Source of the DNA: Prevotellaceae bacterium
Lineage (GTDB): Bacteria > Bacteroidota > Bacteroidia > Bacteroidales > UBA932
Reading direction: 5' to 3'
Assembly (NCBI GenBank): GCA_031279475.1
Contig: JAITIL010000066.1
Coordinates: 1-32,755 of the forward strand
Length of the DNA: 32,755 nucleotides
The notes beneath the pieces were generated by a model that worked only from the letters and a program-made list of their open reading frames with translations, did no database searches and had not been told where the DNA came from. Shown here piece after piece: positions 10,098 through 16,146 of this stretch (position 1 is the stretch's first letter; each line of letters opens with the position of its first letter). The position numbers were made by a program, and so were the translations under genes.

Positions 10098-10148
10098 TGG
10101 TTAACGGTTAATGAACATGCGGTTTTTAATCACTAACCGTTAACCACT
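10096..10148 (+). repeat. Perfect 15-bp inverted repeat at the rhamnosidase stop codon
   Basis: AGTGGTTAACGGTTA (10096-10110) and TAACCGTTAACCACT (10134-10148) are exact reverse complements around a 23-nt spacer. The left arm overlaps the TAG stop codon. The RNA would form a stable 15-bp stem at the 3' end of the rhamnosidase message. No T-run follows, so it is not a standard intrinsic terminator; it could protect the 3' end or mark an old insertion border. Confidence 0.7.
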
Positions 10149-10166
10149 AATTTCGCTCTTTGACGT

Positions 10167-10185
10167 ATTGGTTTACACGCTTAAT
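10167..10185 (+). repeat. Left arm of 19-bp inverted repeat around the DUF3791/DUF3990 module
   Basis: ATTGGTTTACACGCTTAAT matches the reverse complement of 11080-11098 at 18 of 19 positions; the outermost 15 bp are perfect. The two arms enclose exactly the promoter and both genes of the small module. No target-site duplication is visible outside the arms, and no transposase or recombinase lies inside. Confidence 0.7.
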
Positions 10186-10253
10186 TTAATGTGCTAATGT
10201 GACTAATTGTTTAATGTGATTAATTAATTTAAAATACTATCACATTCAATTAT

Positions 10254-10268
10254 CGTAATTCGTAATTG
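10254..10268 (+). repeat. Left copy of a 15-bp direct repeat (CGTAATTCGTAATTG)
   Basis: The same 15 bases recur at 11050-11064. The two copies bracket the gene pair more tightly than the 19-bp inverted repeat does. Each is itself two copies of CGTAATT, and a further CGTAATTG lies at 11071-11078. It may be a short dispersed intergenic repeat rather than an attachment site. Confidence 0.6.
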
Positions 10269-10273
10269 TTTCG

Positions 10274-10281
10274 TATCTTTG
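10274..10281 (+). promoter_or_regulatory. Bacteroidetes -7 box (TATCTTTG) for the DUF3791 gene
   Basis: TATCTTTG matches the TAnnTTTG -7 consensus of Bacteroidetes and lies 25 bp before the ATG at 10307. No convincing -33 TTG is seen about 19-20 bp upstream, so the promoter may be weak. Confidence 0.5.
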
Positions 10282-10306
10282 TGGTGGTTTTTAAGAAGTA
10301 AAGACT

Positions 10307-10543
10307 ATGAATACAGCGGCATTAGACAAGCAAACGAGTGACAAGGTAAGCTTCATTGCTTTCATTATTCCCGAATTTGCAGCAGCGTACAAAATGAAAA
10401 TATCCGACGCCTACCGTTATCTAAAAAAATACGGCGGATTGGATTTCCTGCACAAGCACTGGTGGGCATTGCATACTGACAACAAGTATTACACACTGCT
10501 GGATATATACGACATTTGCCGGCAAAACGGAGGATTGCGATGA
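10307..10543 (+). CDS. DUF3791-family small protein
   Basis: This is a 78-residue soluble protein of unknown function. The body (SDKVSFIAFIIPEFAAAYKM, then SDAYRYLKKYGGLDFLHKHW) is the alpha-helical DUF3791 pattern. The family is generally found directly upstream of DUF3990 genes. Its TGA stop overlaps the ATG of the DUF3990 reading frame in an ATGA arrangement (10540-10543), typical of translationally coupled pairs such as toxin-antitoxin or effector-immunity genes. It has its own -7 box. Here the downstream partner is broken, so this gene may now be an orphan. The neighbours on both sides are PUL enzymes with no functional link to it. Confidence 0.8.
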   Translation: MNTAALDKQTSDKVSFIAFIIPEFAAAYKMKISDAYRYLKKYGGLDFLHKHWWALHTDNKYYTLLDIYDICRQNGGLR

Positions 10544-11044
10544 AGCTGTATCACGGCAGTTATATGAAAATCACGGAAATTGACCTGTCGAAAGGGGGCA
10601 TGGCTCGACTTTGTAGTTATGAACCGCGATGAATCGCATAAAGAGGCTCGTCACGAATATGATTTTGTCGAAGGCCCCGTTGCCGATGACAAAATACAAT
10701 ATCGACTGGATATGTTTTTACGGGGACGAATATCTCGCGATGTTTTTCTGGAACAACTGTCTCATCATGAACCTACGCACCAGATTTGTTTTTGTACGGT
10801 TAAGTCATTACAAACTATTACACTTTCGGAGAATGAGCCTGTGTGGAACATCGAAGACATCTCCGAATCGCTACTCGAAAAATTAATGCTCGACAATCAA
10901 ATAGACGAAATAAAAGCAGCCGATTTGTTTTATAACTCCGATACATTTGCTCAACTCGAAGACGAAAACTCCAAACTTAACCTCAGCCCGTGGCAAGAAA
11001 TCTATGAAATGCTAAAGAAAGAACTGAAAACGCATAACGGATAG
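10540..11044 (+). pseudogene. DUF3990-family gene, internally deleted and frameshifted
   Basis: The reading frame opens MKLYHGSYMKITEIDLSKGG and then stops after 30 codons (TGA at 10630). A different frame resumes without a gap at WLDFVVMNRDESHKE and runs to the TAG at 11042. It includes the family-typical YDFVEGPVADDKI and EPTHQICFCT. Aligned by eye with the intact DUF3990 gene at 24633, about 52 residues are missing at the junction near 10600, including the conserved DFGxGFYxT segment. DUF3990 resembles ADP-ribosyltransferase-like folds, so the lesion removes part of the presumed active-site region. The second frame stays open for roughly 140 codons, so the damage may be recent. A functional short form using an internal start is less likely. 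Confidence 0.82.
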
Positions 11045-11049
11045 CTTTT

Positions 11050-11064
11050 CGTAATTCGTAATTG
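11050..11064 (+). repeat. Right copy of the 15-bp direct repeat
   Basis: CGTAATTCGTAATTG is identical to 10254-10268 and starts 6 bp after the last stop codon of the broken DUF3990 gene. Confidence 0.6.
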
Positions 11065-11079
11065 AAAACTCGTAATTGA

Positions 11080-11098
11080 ATTTAGCGTGTAAACCAAT
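11080..11098 (+). repeat. Right arm of the 19-bp inverted repeat
   Basis: ATTTAGCGTGTAAACCAAT is the reverse complement of 10167-10185 with one mismatch. It lies 8 bp before the second hairpin repeat element and about 110 bp before the alpha-galactosidase start codon. Confidence 0.7.
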
Positions 11099-11105
11099 TT
11101 TCAAA

Positions 11106-11136
11106 AGGTCTGCACGCTTTTTTGTGCGCAGATTCT
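11106..11136 (+). repeat. Hairpin-forming repeat element, copy 2
   Basis: This has the same core as 7586-7616 (AGGTCTGCACG, a T-run, then CGCAGATTCT). TCTGC (11109-11113) pairs with GCAGA (11128-11132). It lies 76 bp before the GH27 start codon. Because it sits between the boxed module and the PUL enzymes, it was probably part of the PUL before the module arrived. Confidence 0.6.
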
Positions 11137-11211
11137 AATAAAAAGTAAAATTTGTGTAATTCGTAAAATATGAAAAAGGATAATACATTATCAAAAAACA
11201 AAATAAAAAAT

Positions 11212-12837
11212 ATGAAAACAAAATGGTTAATGAGTGTAGCGGGTGCAGCCTTGATGTTGTTCCTTGCAGGATGCGGCAGAGAAGAGAAAGCCGCACCGGG
11301 TACTATGAACGGCACGGCACCCATGATGGGATGGAGTTCGTGGAATGCCAACCACATCAACATCAATGAAACATTATTGAAGGCAACCGCCGATTCAATG
11401 GTTTCACTGGGCTTGAAAGACGTGGGATACGAGTGGGTAAATATTGATGATGGCTATTTTAACGGGCGCGACGCCAAAGGACATTTGCAGGTCAACGCCA
11501 AATTCCCCAACGGGATGAAAGTGATTGCCGATTACATCCGTTCCAAAGGGCTGCATCCGGGCATTTATTCCGAAATCGGGCAGCACACCTGCGGCTCGGT
11601 GGGCGATAACGATGCGGCAGGCAAAAATTCCGGTTTATACGGACATGAGGAGCAGGATTTACGGCTGTTTTTCGACACGTGGGGCTACGAATTTATCAAA
11701 GTGGATTATTGCGGCGGTCTCCGCCAGGGATTGAACGAAGAGGTTACCTACACCAATGTGGCGAACATCATCCGCAGCCTCGAGCGGGAATTAGGCCGCA
11801 AGCTGCGCTACAACATCTGCCGCTGGGGGTTCCCCGGCACGTGGGCGGCCGGTATTGCCGGCTCGTGGCGCATATCGGGCGATATTGCCGATAATTTTGC
11901 GTCACTCAAATACATCATTGACCTGAATACCTATCTGGCGCCCTACGCTTCGCCGGGACACTACAACGACATGGACATGCTGCAACTGGGACGCGGCCTG
12001 ACACCGGACGAAGAAAAAACGCATTTCGGGATATGGGCGATCATGAGTTCCCCGCTCATCATCGGTTGTAATTTCGAGGGAATACGCCAATCGACACTGG
12101 ATATTCTAAAAAATACGGAAATCATTGCCGTCAATCAGGACGACTTGGGTTTGCAAGCCGAACTGGTCGCCAAAAATGAGGATGGCCATGTTTTCGCCAA
12201 ACCCATTGAAACGGCGCACGGAAAAGTACGTGCGGTGGCGCTTTTCAATGCCGGCAATGCGGAAAAAGTCATCCGGGTAGCGTTTGCAGACATCCAACTG
12301 AGCGAAAAAGCGAAGGTGCGCGATTTGTGGGCGCACACAGACTTGGGCGAGTTTACGGGCTATTACGAAACCCTTGTCCCGGCGCATGGAACGGCCATGT
12401 TGCGCATAGAGGGCAAAGCGGCTATCGACAAACTCCGCTATGAGGGCGAATACGCCTACATGAACAAATTCACAACCATCAATCAGGCGGAAAATGCCCG
12501 CTTTCAAAAGGTGACGAATGTCCCTGTTTCCGGCGGATACGTCATGGGCTGGTTGGGCAACAGTAGCGACAATTGGGCGGAATACCGCGACGTATATCTT
12601 TCCAAAGGGGGCACATACACCTTCAAACTGTACTACATCTGCGGGGAAAACCGCGATGTGTCGCTGATTGTCAACGGAAGGGAATACCGTTTGGAAAACC
12701 TCAATTCGGGAGGGAACACATGCGCTACGGCAAAAATAGACATCGAACTCCGTGCGGGAAGCAACGTGATTCGTTTGGCGAACAGCACGACTTGGGCGCC
12801 CGATATCGACAAATTTGAACTGATTCCGAAAAACTAA
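11212..12837 (+). CDS. GH27 alpha-galactosidase-like lipoprotein with C-terminal CBM
   Basis: This is predicted to release terminal alpha-galactose, or beta-L-arabinopyranose, which some GH27 enzymes cleave. From the ATG at 11212 it is 541 residues with lipobox LAGC (Cys21), so it is membrane-anchored. The TIM barrel begins with PMMGWSSWNANHININE. Asp165 in FIKVDYCGG is the expected nucleophile and Asp224 in WRISGDI the expected acid/base. GHYNDMDMLQLG is a conserved structural motif. A C-terminal beta-sandwich barrel domain ends near 400, and residues about 410-541 look like a CBM35/CBM6-type module. An in-frame ATG at 11170 was rejected because the signal peptide starts at 11212. The gap to the GH43 gene is only 4 bp, so they are co-transcribed. 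Confidence 0.92.
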   Translation: MKTKWLMSVAGAALMLFLAGCGREEKAAPGTMNGTAPMMGWSSWNANHININETLLKATADSMVSLGLKDVGYEWVNIDDGYFNGRDAKGHLQVNAKFPNGMKVIADYIRSKGLHPGIYSEIGQHTCGSVGDNDAAGKNSGLYGHEEQDLRLFFDTWGYEFIKVDYCGGLRQGLNEEVTYTNVANIIRSLERELGRKLRYNICRWGFPGTWAAGIAGSWRISGDIADNFASLKYIIDLNTYLAPYASPGHYNDMDMLQLGRGLTPDEEKTHFGIWAIMSSPLIIGCNFEGIRQSTLDILKNTEIIAVNQDDLGLQAELVAKNEDGHVFAKPIETAHGKVRAVALFNAGNAEKVIRVAFADIQLSEKAKVRDLWAHTDLGEFTGYYETLVPAHGTAMLRIEGKAAIDKLRYEGEYAYMNKFTTINQAENARFQKVTNVPVSGGYVMGWLGNSSDNWAEYRDVYLSKGGTYTFKLYYICGENRDVSLIVNGREYRLENLNSGGNTCATAKIDIELRAGSNVIRLANSTTWAPDIDKFELIPKN

Positions 12838-12841
12838 ACAC

Positions 12842-14134
12842 ATGAAAAAAATAACAATAATGGCCGTTTGCGCCGCCGTGCTGTGGGCAACGGCTTGCAA
12901 CAACAATGCATCGAATCCGGATGACAACAATGATCCGCTGCCGTTGGAATCAATTGCCGTCACACCGGCGTCGCTTAAAGTGACGGCAGGCCAAACCGCT
13001 TCGCTGACCGCCGTACCGGCGCCGGAAAATGTAGATCCGGCGGAGAAACCGTTTGCATGGGCGTCCAATAATACCGGCGTGGCAACCGTGAGTAATGGAT
13101 TGGTCAGGGGCGTATATCCGGGTGCTGCCACAATTACGGTCAGCGGACGGCTGAACGACAACATCCGCACTGTTGTGCCGGTAACGGTATCCGCCGCCAC
13201 CTATCAAAATCCTGTCATTGGCCAAAGTTTGCCCGACCCGACCATCATAAAGGCTTCCAACGGATGGTTTTACGTTTACGCGACAGAAGATACCCCCAAC
13301 GTGCCGATCTATCGTTCGCAGAACTTGGTCGACTGGTGGTATGCCGGCGCCTGCTTTACCAGCAGCACCCGCCCGCCGTGGCCGGATGACCCGAATGCCG
13401 GTATCTGGGCGCCCGACGTCAATTACATCAACGGAAAGTATGTCCTCTACTTCTCAAGGTCTACCTGGGGCGGTGTATCGAAGTGCGGCATTGGCGTGGC
13501 CACGGCCAACGATCCCGGAGGCCCCTTCACCAACCACGGCAAACTGTTTAACAGTGCCGAAATTGGCGTACAGAATTCCATCGATCCGTTCTACATAGAA
13601 GATGAGGGGAAAAAATATCTTGTTTGGGGAAGTTACGGCGCCGGCGCCGGCATACATATCACAGAGTTAAACGACGACGGCCTTTCGGTTAAAGACATGC
13701 ATCATGTAACAAAGATTGCCGGGACTCATTTCGAAGGCGGTTATATCCATAAAAGGGGAAAATATTATTATTTGTTCGCGTCTACAGGCACCTGCTGCGA
13801 AGGCGCAAACAGCACGTACGCGCTTGTTGTCGGACGCTCCGAGAACCTTTTCGGGCCATACATTGATAAAGATAGCGACCCTCTGCTAAGCACCGCATAT
13901 AATTGGGCATGGGTAATACAGAAAAATGACCATTTTGTAGGCCCCGGCCACTGCTCCGAAATAGTAACCGACGACGCCGGCAACGACTGGATACTGTATC
14001 ATGGGTATGTAAAGGGCAAGGAAGATGCCGGAAGGCAGTTGCTGATGTCCCAAATCATTTGGGAAAATGATTGGCCGTCCGTGGCAGGCGGCTCTCCCGC
14101 TGTTAAAGCGGATGCGCCGGTGTTCAAAGATTAA
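12842..14134 (+). CDS. GH43 endo-arabinanase-like lipoprotein with BIG2 domain
   Basis: This enzyme is predicted to cut alpha-1,5-arabinan. The 430-residue product has lipobox ATAC (Cys19). A bacterial Ig-like (BIG2) spacer domain covers about 36-116 (ESIAVTPASLKVTAGQTASL). The five-bladed GH43 propeller runs from about 121 to the end. The three catalytic acids fit: Asp132 in LPDPTII (base), Asp248 in NSIDPF (pKa modulator) and Glu298 in HFEGGYI (acid). The stretch TCCEGANSTYALVVGRS and FVGPGHCSEI resemble arabinan endo-hydrolases of GH43 subfamilies 4/5 more than xylosidases. The Ig domain probably lifts the enzyme off the membrane. Arabinofuranosidase activity is the main alternative. Confidence 0.9.
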   Translation: MKKITIMAVCAAVLWATACNNNASNPDDNNDPLPLESIAVTPASLKVTAGQTASLTAVPAPENVDPAEKPFAWASNNTGVATVSNGLVRGVYPGAATITVSGRLNDNIRTVVPVTVSAATYQNPVIGQSLPDPTIIKASNGWFYVYATEDTPNVPIYRSQNLVDWWYAGACFTSSTRPPWPDDPNAGIWAPDVNYINGKYVLYFSRSTWGGVSKCGIGVATANDPGGPFTNHGKLFNSAEIGVQNSIDPFYIEDEGKKYLVWGSYGAGAGIHITELNDDGLSVKDMHHVTKIAGTHFEGGYIHKRGKYYYLFASTGTCCEGANSTYALVVGRSENLFGPYIDKDSDPLLSTAYNWAWVIQKNDHFVGPGHCSEIVTDDAGNDWILYHGYVKGKEDAGRQLLMSQIIWENDWPSVAGGSPAVKADAPVFKD

Positions 14135-14147
14135 GAATTTCAAAACT

Positions 14148-14219
14148 ATTAAATCTTTAAATTTTTAAATCTTTAAATCTTTGAATCTTTAAATCTTTGA
14201 ATCTTGAAATCTTTGAATT
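14148..14219 (+). repeat. 8-bp tandem repeat (TTTAAATC / TTTGAATC), nine units
   Basis: Nine consecutive 8-bp units follow the pattern TTTRAATC with small variations: ATTAAATC, TTTAAATT, TTTAAATC twice, TTTGAATC, TTTAAATC, TTTGAATC, TTGAAATC, TTTGAATT. The array fills most of the gap between the GH43 and GH2 genes and ends 12 bp before the GH2 -7 box. It is a candidate slippage site that could alter expression of the GH2 gene. Confidence 0.85.
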
Positions 14220-14231
14220 CTACAGAAGTTG

Positions 14232-14239
14232 TATATTTG
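14232..14239 (+). promoter_or_regulatory. -7 box (TATATTTG) for the GH2 gene
   Basis: TATATTTG matches TAnnTTTG and lies 29 bp before the GH2 ATG. The last repeat unit upstream supplies TTTG at 14212-14215, 16 bp away, which is shorter than the usual spacing. Confidence 0.5.
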
Positions 14240-14243
14240 TTTT

Positions 14244-14259
14244 AATTTAGCACTAAATT
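14244..14259 (+). promoter_or_regulatory. Palindrome AATTTAGCACTAAATT at the GH2 transcription start
   Basis: Two perfect 7-bp arms, AATTTAG and CTAAATT, flank CA. The site lies 5-20 bp downstream of the -7 box, about where transcription would start, and 9 bp before the ATG. Its position suits an operator for a dimeric regulator; no regulator is identified. Confidence 0.4.
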
Positions 14260-14268
14260 CTCGAAACA

Positions 14269-16071
14269 ATGAAAAGAATTATTTTTACAACACTACTTGT
14301 CTTCAGCGCAGTGTGCGTATTTGCGCAATGGAAACCCGCCGGGGATAAAATTAAAACAGCGTGGGCGGATAAAATCAACCCCGCAAACGTATTGCCGGAG
14401 TACCCGCGTCCGGCGATGGAACGCCCGCAGTGGAACAACCTCAATGGCCTGTGGGATTACGCCATCCTGCCGACAGGCGCCGCCGAGCCCGGCCAGTTCG
14501 ACGGAAAAATATTGGTGCCGTTTGCCGTCGAGTCGAGCCTCTCGGGCGTGGGAAAACGCCTCGGGAAAGAGAACGAACTGTGGTACAAACGCACGTTCAC
14601 GGTGCCGGCGGCCTGGAAAGGCAAGTCGGTGCTGCTGCATTTCGGCGCGGTAGACTGGAAAGCCGACGTGTTTGTGAACAACGTCAAAGTGGGCACGCAC
14701 AAGGGCGGCTACACGCCGTTCTCGTTCGACGTCACGCCCTACCTGACGCAAGGCGAACAGAAACTCGTAGTGAGGGTGTGGGACCCCACCGACGAAGGCT
14801 ACCAGCCGCGGGGCAAACAGGTGAACAAACCCGAAGGCATCTGGTACACGCCCGTGTCGGGCATTTGGCAAACCGTGTGGCTCGAGCCGGTGCCCGGGAA
14901 ACACATCACATCGGTAGCGCCCACGCCCGACATTGATGCGCAGCGGCTGTCGGTCGTCGTAGATGTGGCCAACGCTGCACACGGCGACATTGTGGAAGTG
15001 ACGGTTAAAGATGCGGGCAAAGTCGTGGCCACCGCTAAAGCGGCCGCAGGCCAGCAAATCGACATACCGGTGCCCGGCTTGAAACTTTGGTCGCCTGAAA
15101 CGCCGTTCCTCTACGATTTGGAAACGAGCCTTTATGCGAACGGTAAGCTTCAGGATAAAGTGACCGGCTATGCCGCCATGCGCAAAATTTCCGTCGGCCC
15201 CGACAAAAACGGCATACTGCGGCTACAGCTGAACAATGAGGCGTACTTCCAGCTCGGCCCCCTCGACCAGGGCTGGTGGCCCGACGGGCTCTACACCGCC
15301 CCCACCGACGAGGCGCTGCGGTATGACGTCCAAAAAACGAAAGATTTCGGCTTTAATATGATACGCAAACACGTGAAAGTGGAGCCCGCGCGCTGGTACA
15401 CGCACTGCGACCGCCTCGGGATACTCGTATGGCAAGACATGCCGAGCGGCGGAAATTCCCCACAGTGGCAGATGCATCAATTCTTCGACGGCAAGGAAGC
15501 CGTCCGTTCACCCGAATCCGAAGCGAACTTCCGGCAGGAGTGGAAAGAAATCATCGACTTCCTGAAGCCCAACCCCTGCGTGGTGGTGTGGGTGCCGTTC
15601 AACGAGGCGTGGGGGCAGTTCAAGTCGGTGGAAATCGCGGCATGGACGAAGAGCTACGACCCCTCGCGGCTTGTGAACCCCGCCAGCGGCGGCAACCACT
15701 ACCTCGAAGCGGGCGATATCCTCGACGTGCACCATTACCCCAATCCTAAAATCACGCTGCTCAACACCAAAAAGGCGAACGTGCTTGGCGAATATGGGGG
15801 TATCGGCCTGGCCATTGAAGGGCGCCTTTGGCAACCCGACAAGAACTGGGGGTACGTGCAGTTTAAAACCACGAAAGAAGTTACCGATGAGTATATCAAA
15901 TTTATCGGGCAACTGAAAGAAGCCGTCGGCCGCGGATATTCGGCCGCGGTCTACACGCAGACCACCGACGTGGAAGGCGAGGTGAACGGCCTCATGACCT
16001 ACGACCGCAAGGTTATCAAAATGGAAGAAGACCGCTTGCGGCAGGCCAACACGGGGTTGGTTAGGGACTAA
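14269..16071 (+). CDS. GH2-family beta-glycosidase, exported
   Basis: This retaining glycosidase probably removes beta-galactose or a related sugar. The 600-residue product has a Sec signal peptide (about 1-19, VCVFAQ) and no lipobox. The sugar-binding jelly-roll is about 45-205 (RPQWNNLNGLWDYA; WYKRTFTVPAAWKG). The Ig-like domain is about 212-310, and the TIM barrel starts near 315. Glu446 in WVPFNEAWG is the acid/base and Glu508 in VLGEYGG the expected nucleophile. At 600 residues it belongs with the short GH2 enzymes lacking extra C-terminal domains; substrate cannot be fixed by sequence. It is separated from the GH43 gene by a repeat array and has its own -7 box, so it may be expressed separately. 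It is the last gene of PUL 1, before a terminator. Confidence 0.9.
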   Translation: MKRIIFTTLLVFSAVCVFAQWKPAGDKIKTAWADKINPANVLPEYPRPAMERPQWNNLNGLWDYAILPTGAAEPGQFDGKILVPFAVESSLSGVGKRLGKENELWYKRTFTVPAAWKGKSVLLHFGAVDWKADVFVNNVKVGTHKGGYTPFSFDVTPYLTQGEQKLVVRVWDPTDEGYQPRGKQVNKPEGIWYTPVSGIWQTVWLEPVPGKHITSVAPTPDIDAQRLSVVVDVANAAHGDIVEVTVKDAGKVVATAKAAAGQQIDIPVPGLKLWSPETPFLYDLETSLYANGKLQDKVTGYAAMRKISVGPDKNGILRLQLNNEAYFQLGPLDQGWWPDGLYTAPTDEALRYDVQKTKDFGFNMIRKHVKVEPARWYTHCDRLGILVWQDMPSGGNSPQWQMHQFFDGKEAVRSPESEANFRQEWKEIIDFLKPNPCVVVWVPFNEAWGQFKSVEIAAWTKSYDPSRLVNPASGGNHYLEAGDILDVHHYPNPKITLLNTKKANVLGEYGGIGLAIEGRLWQPDKNWGYVQFKTTKEVTDEYIKFIGQLKEAVGRGYSAAVYTQTTDVEGEVNGLMTYDRKVIKMEEDRLRQANTGLVRD

Positions 16072-16099
16072 GAGCTGTTATTCGTTAAATACTAAGGGT

Positions 16100-16128
16100 A
16101 AAGCCGTTTTTTAAAGACGGCTTTCTTT
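16100..16128. terminator. Bidirectional intrinsic terminator between GH2 and kdsA
   Basis: AAAGCCGT (16100-16107) pairs with ACGGCTTT (16117-16124) around a T/A-rich loop. The stem is flanked by T-rich sequence on the + strand (CTTTATTC), and loop Ts serve the reverse reading. It lies between two convergent genes and marks the end of PUL 1. Confidence 0.75.
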
Positions 16129-16146
16129 ATTCAAAGATTTCAGAAT

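Noticed and set aside
10629-10886. An 85-codon frame inside the broken DUF3990 gene
   Set aside because: It lies in a third frame and does not match the family; the neighbouring frame carries the conserved DUF3990 residues.
10167-11098. The inverted-repeat-bounded module as an insertion sequence
   Set aside because: There is no transposase frame and no target-site duplication, and the arms are not a recognised IS end. I kept it only as a repeat-bounded module.
14148-14219. Regular repeats as a possible CRISPR array
   Set aside because: The units are 8 bp, directly adjacent and without spacers, and no cas gene is present. It is a simple tandem repeat.
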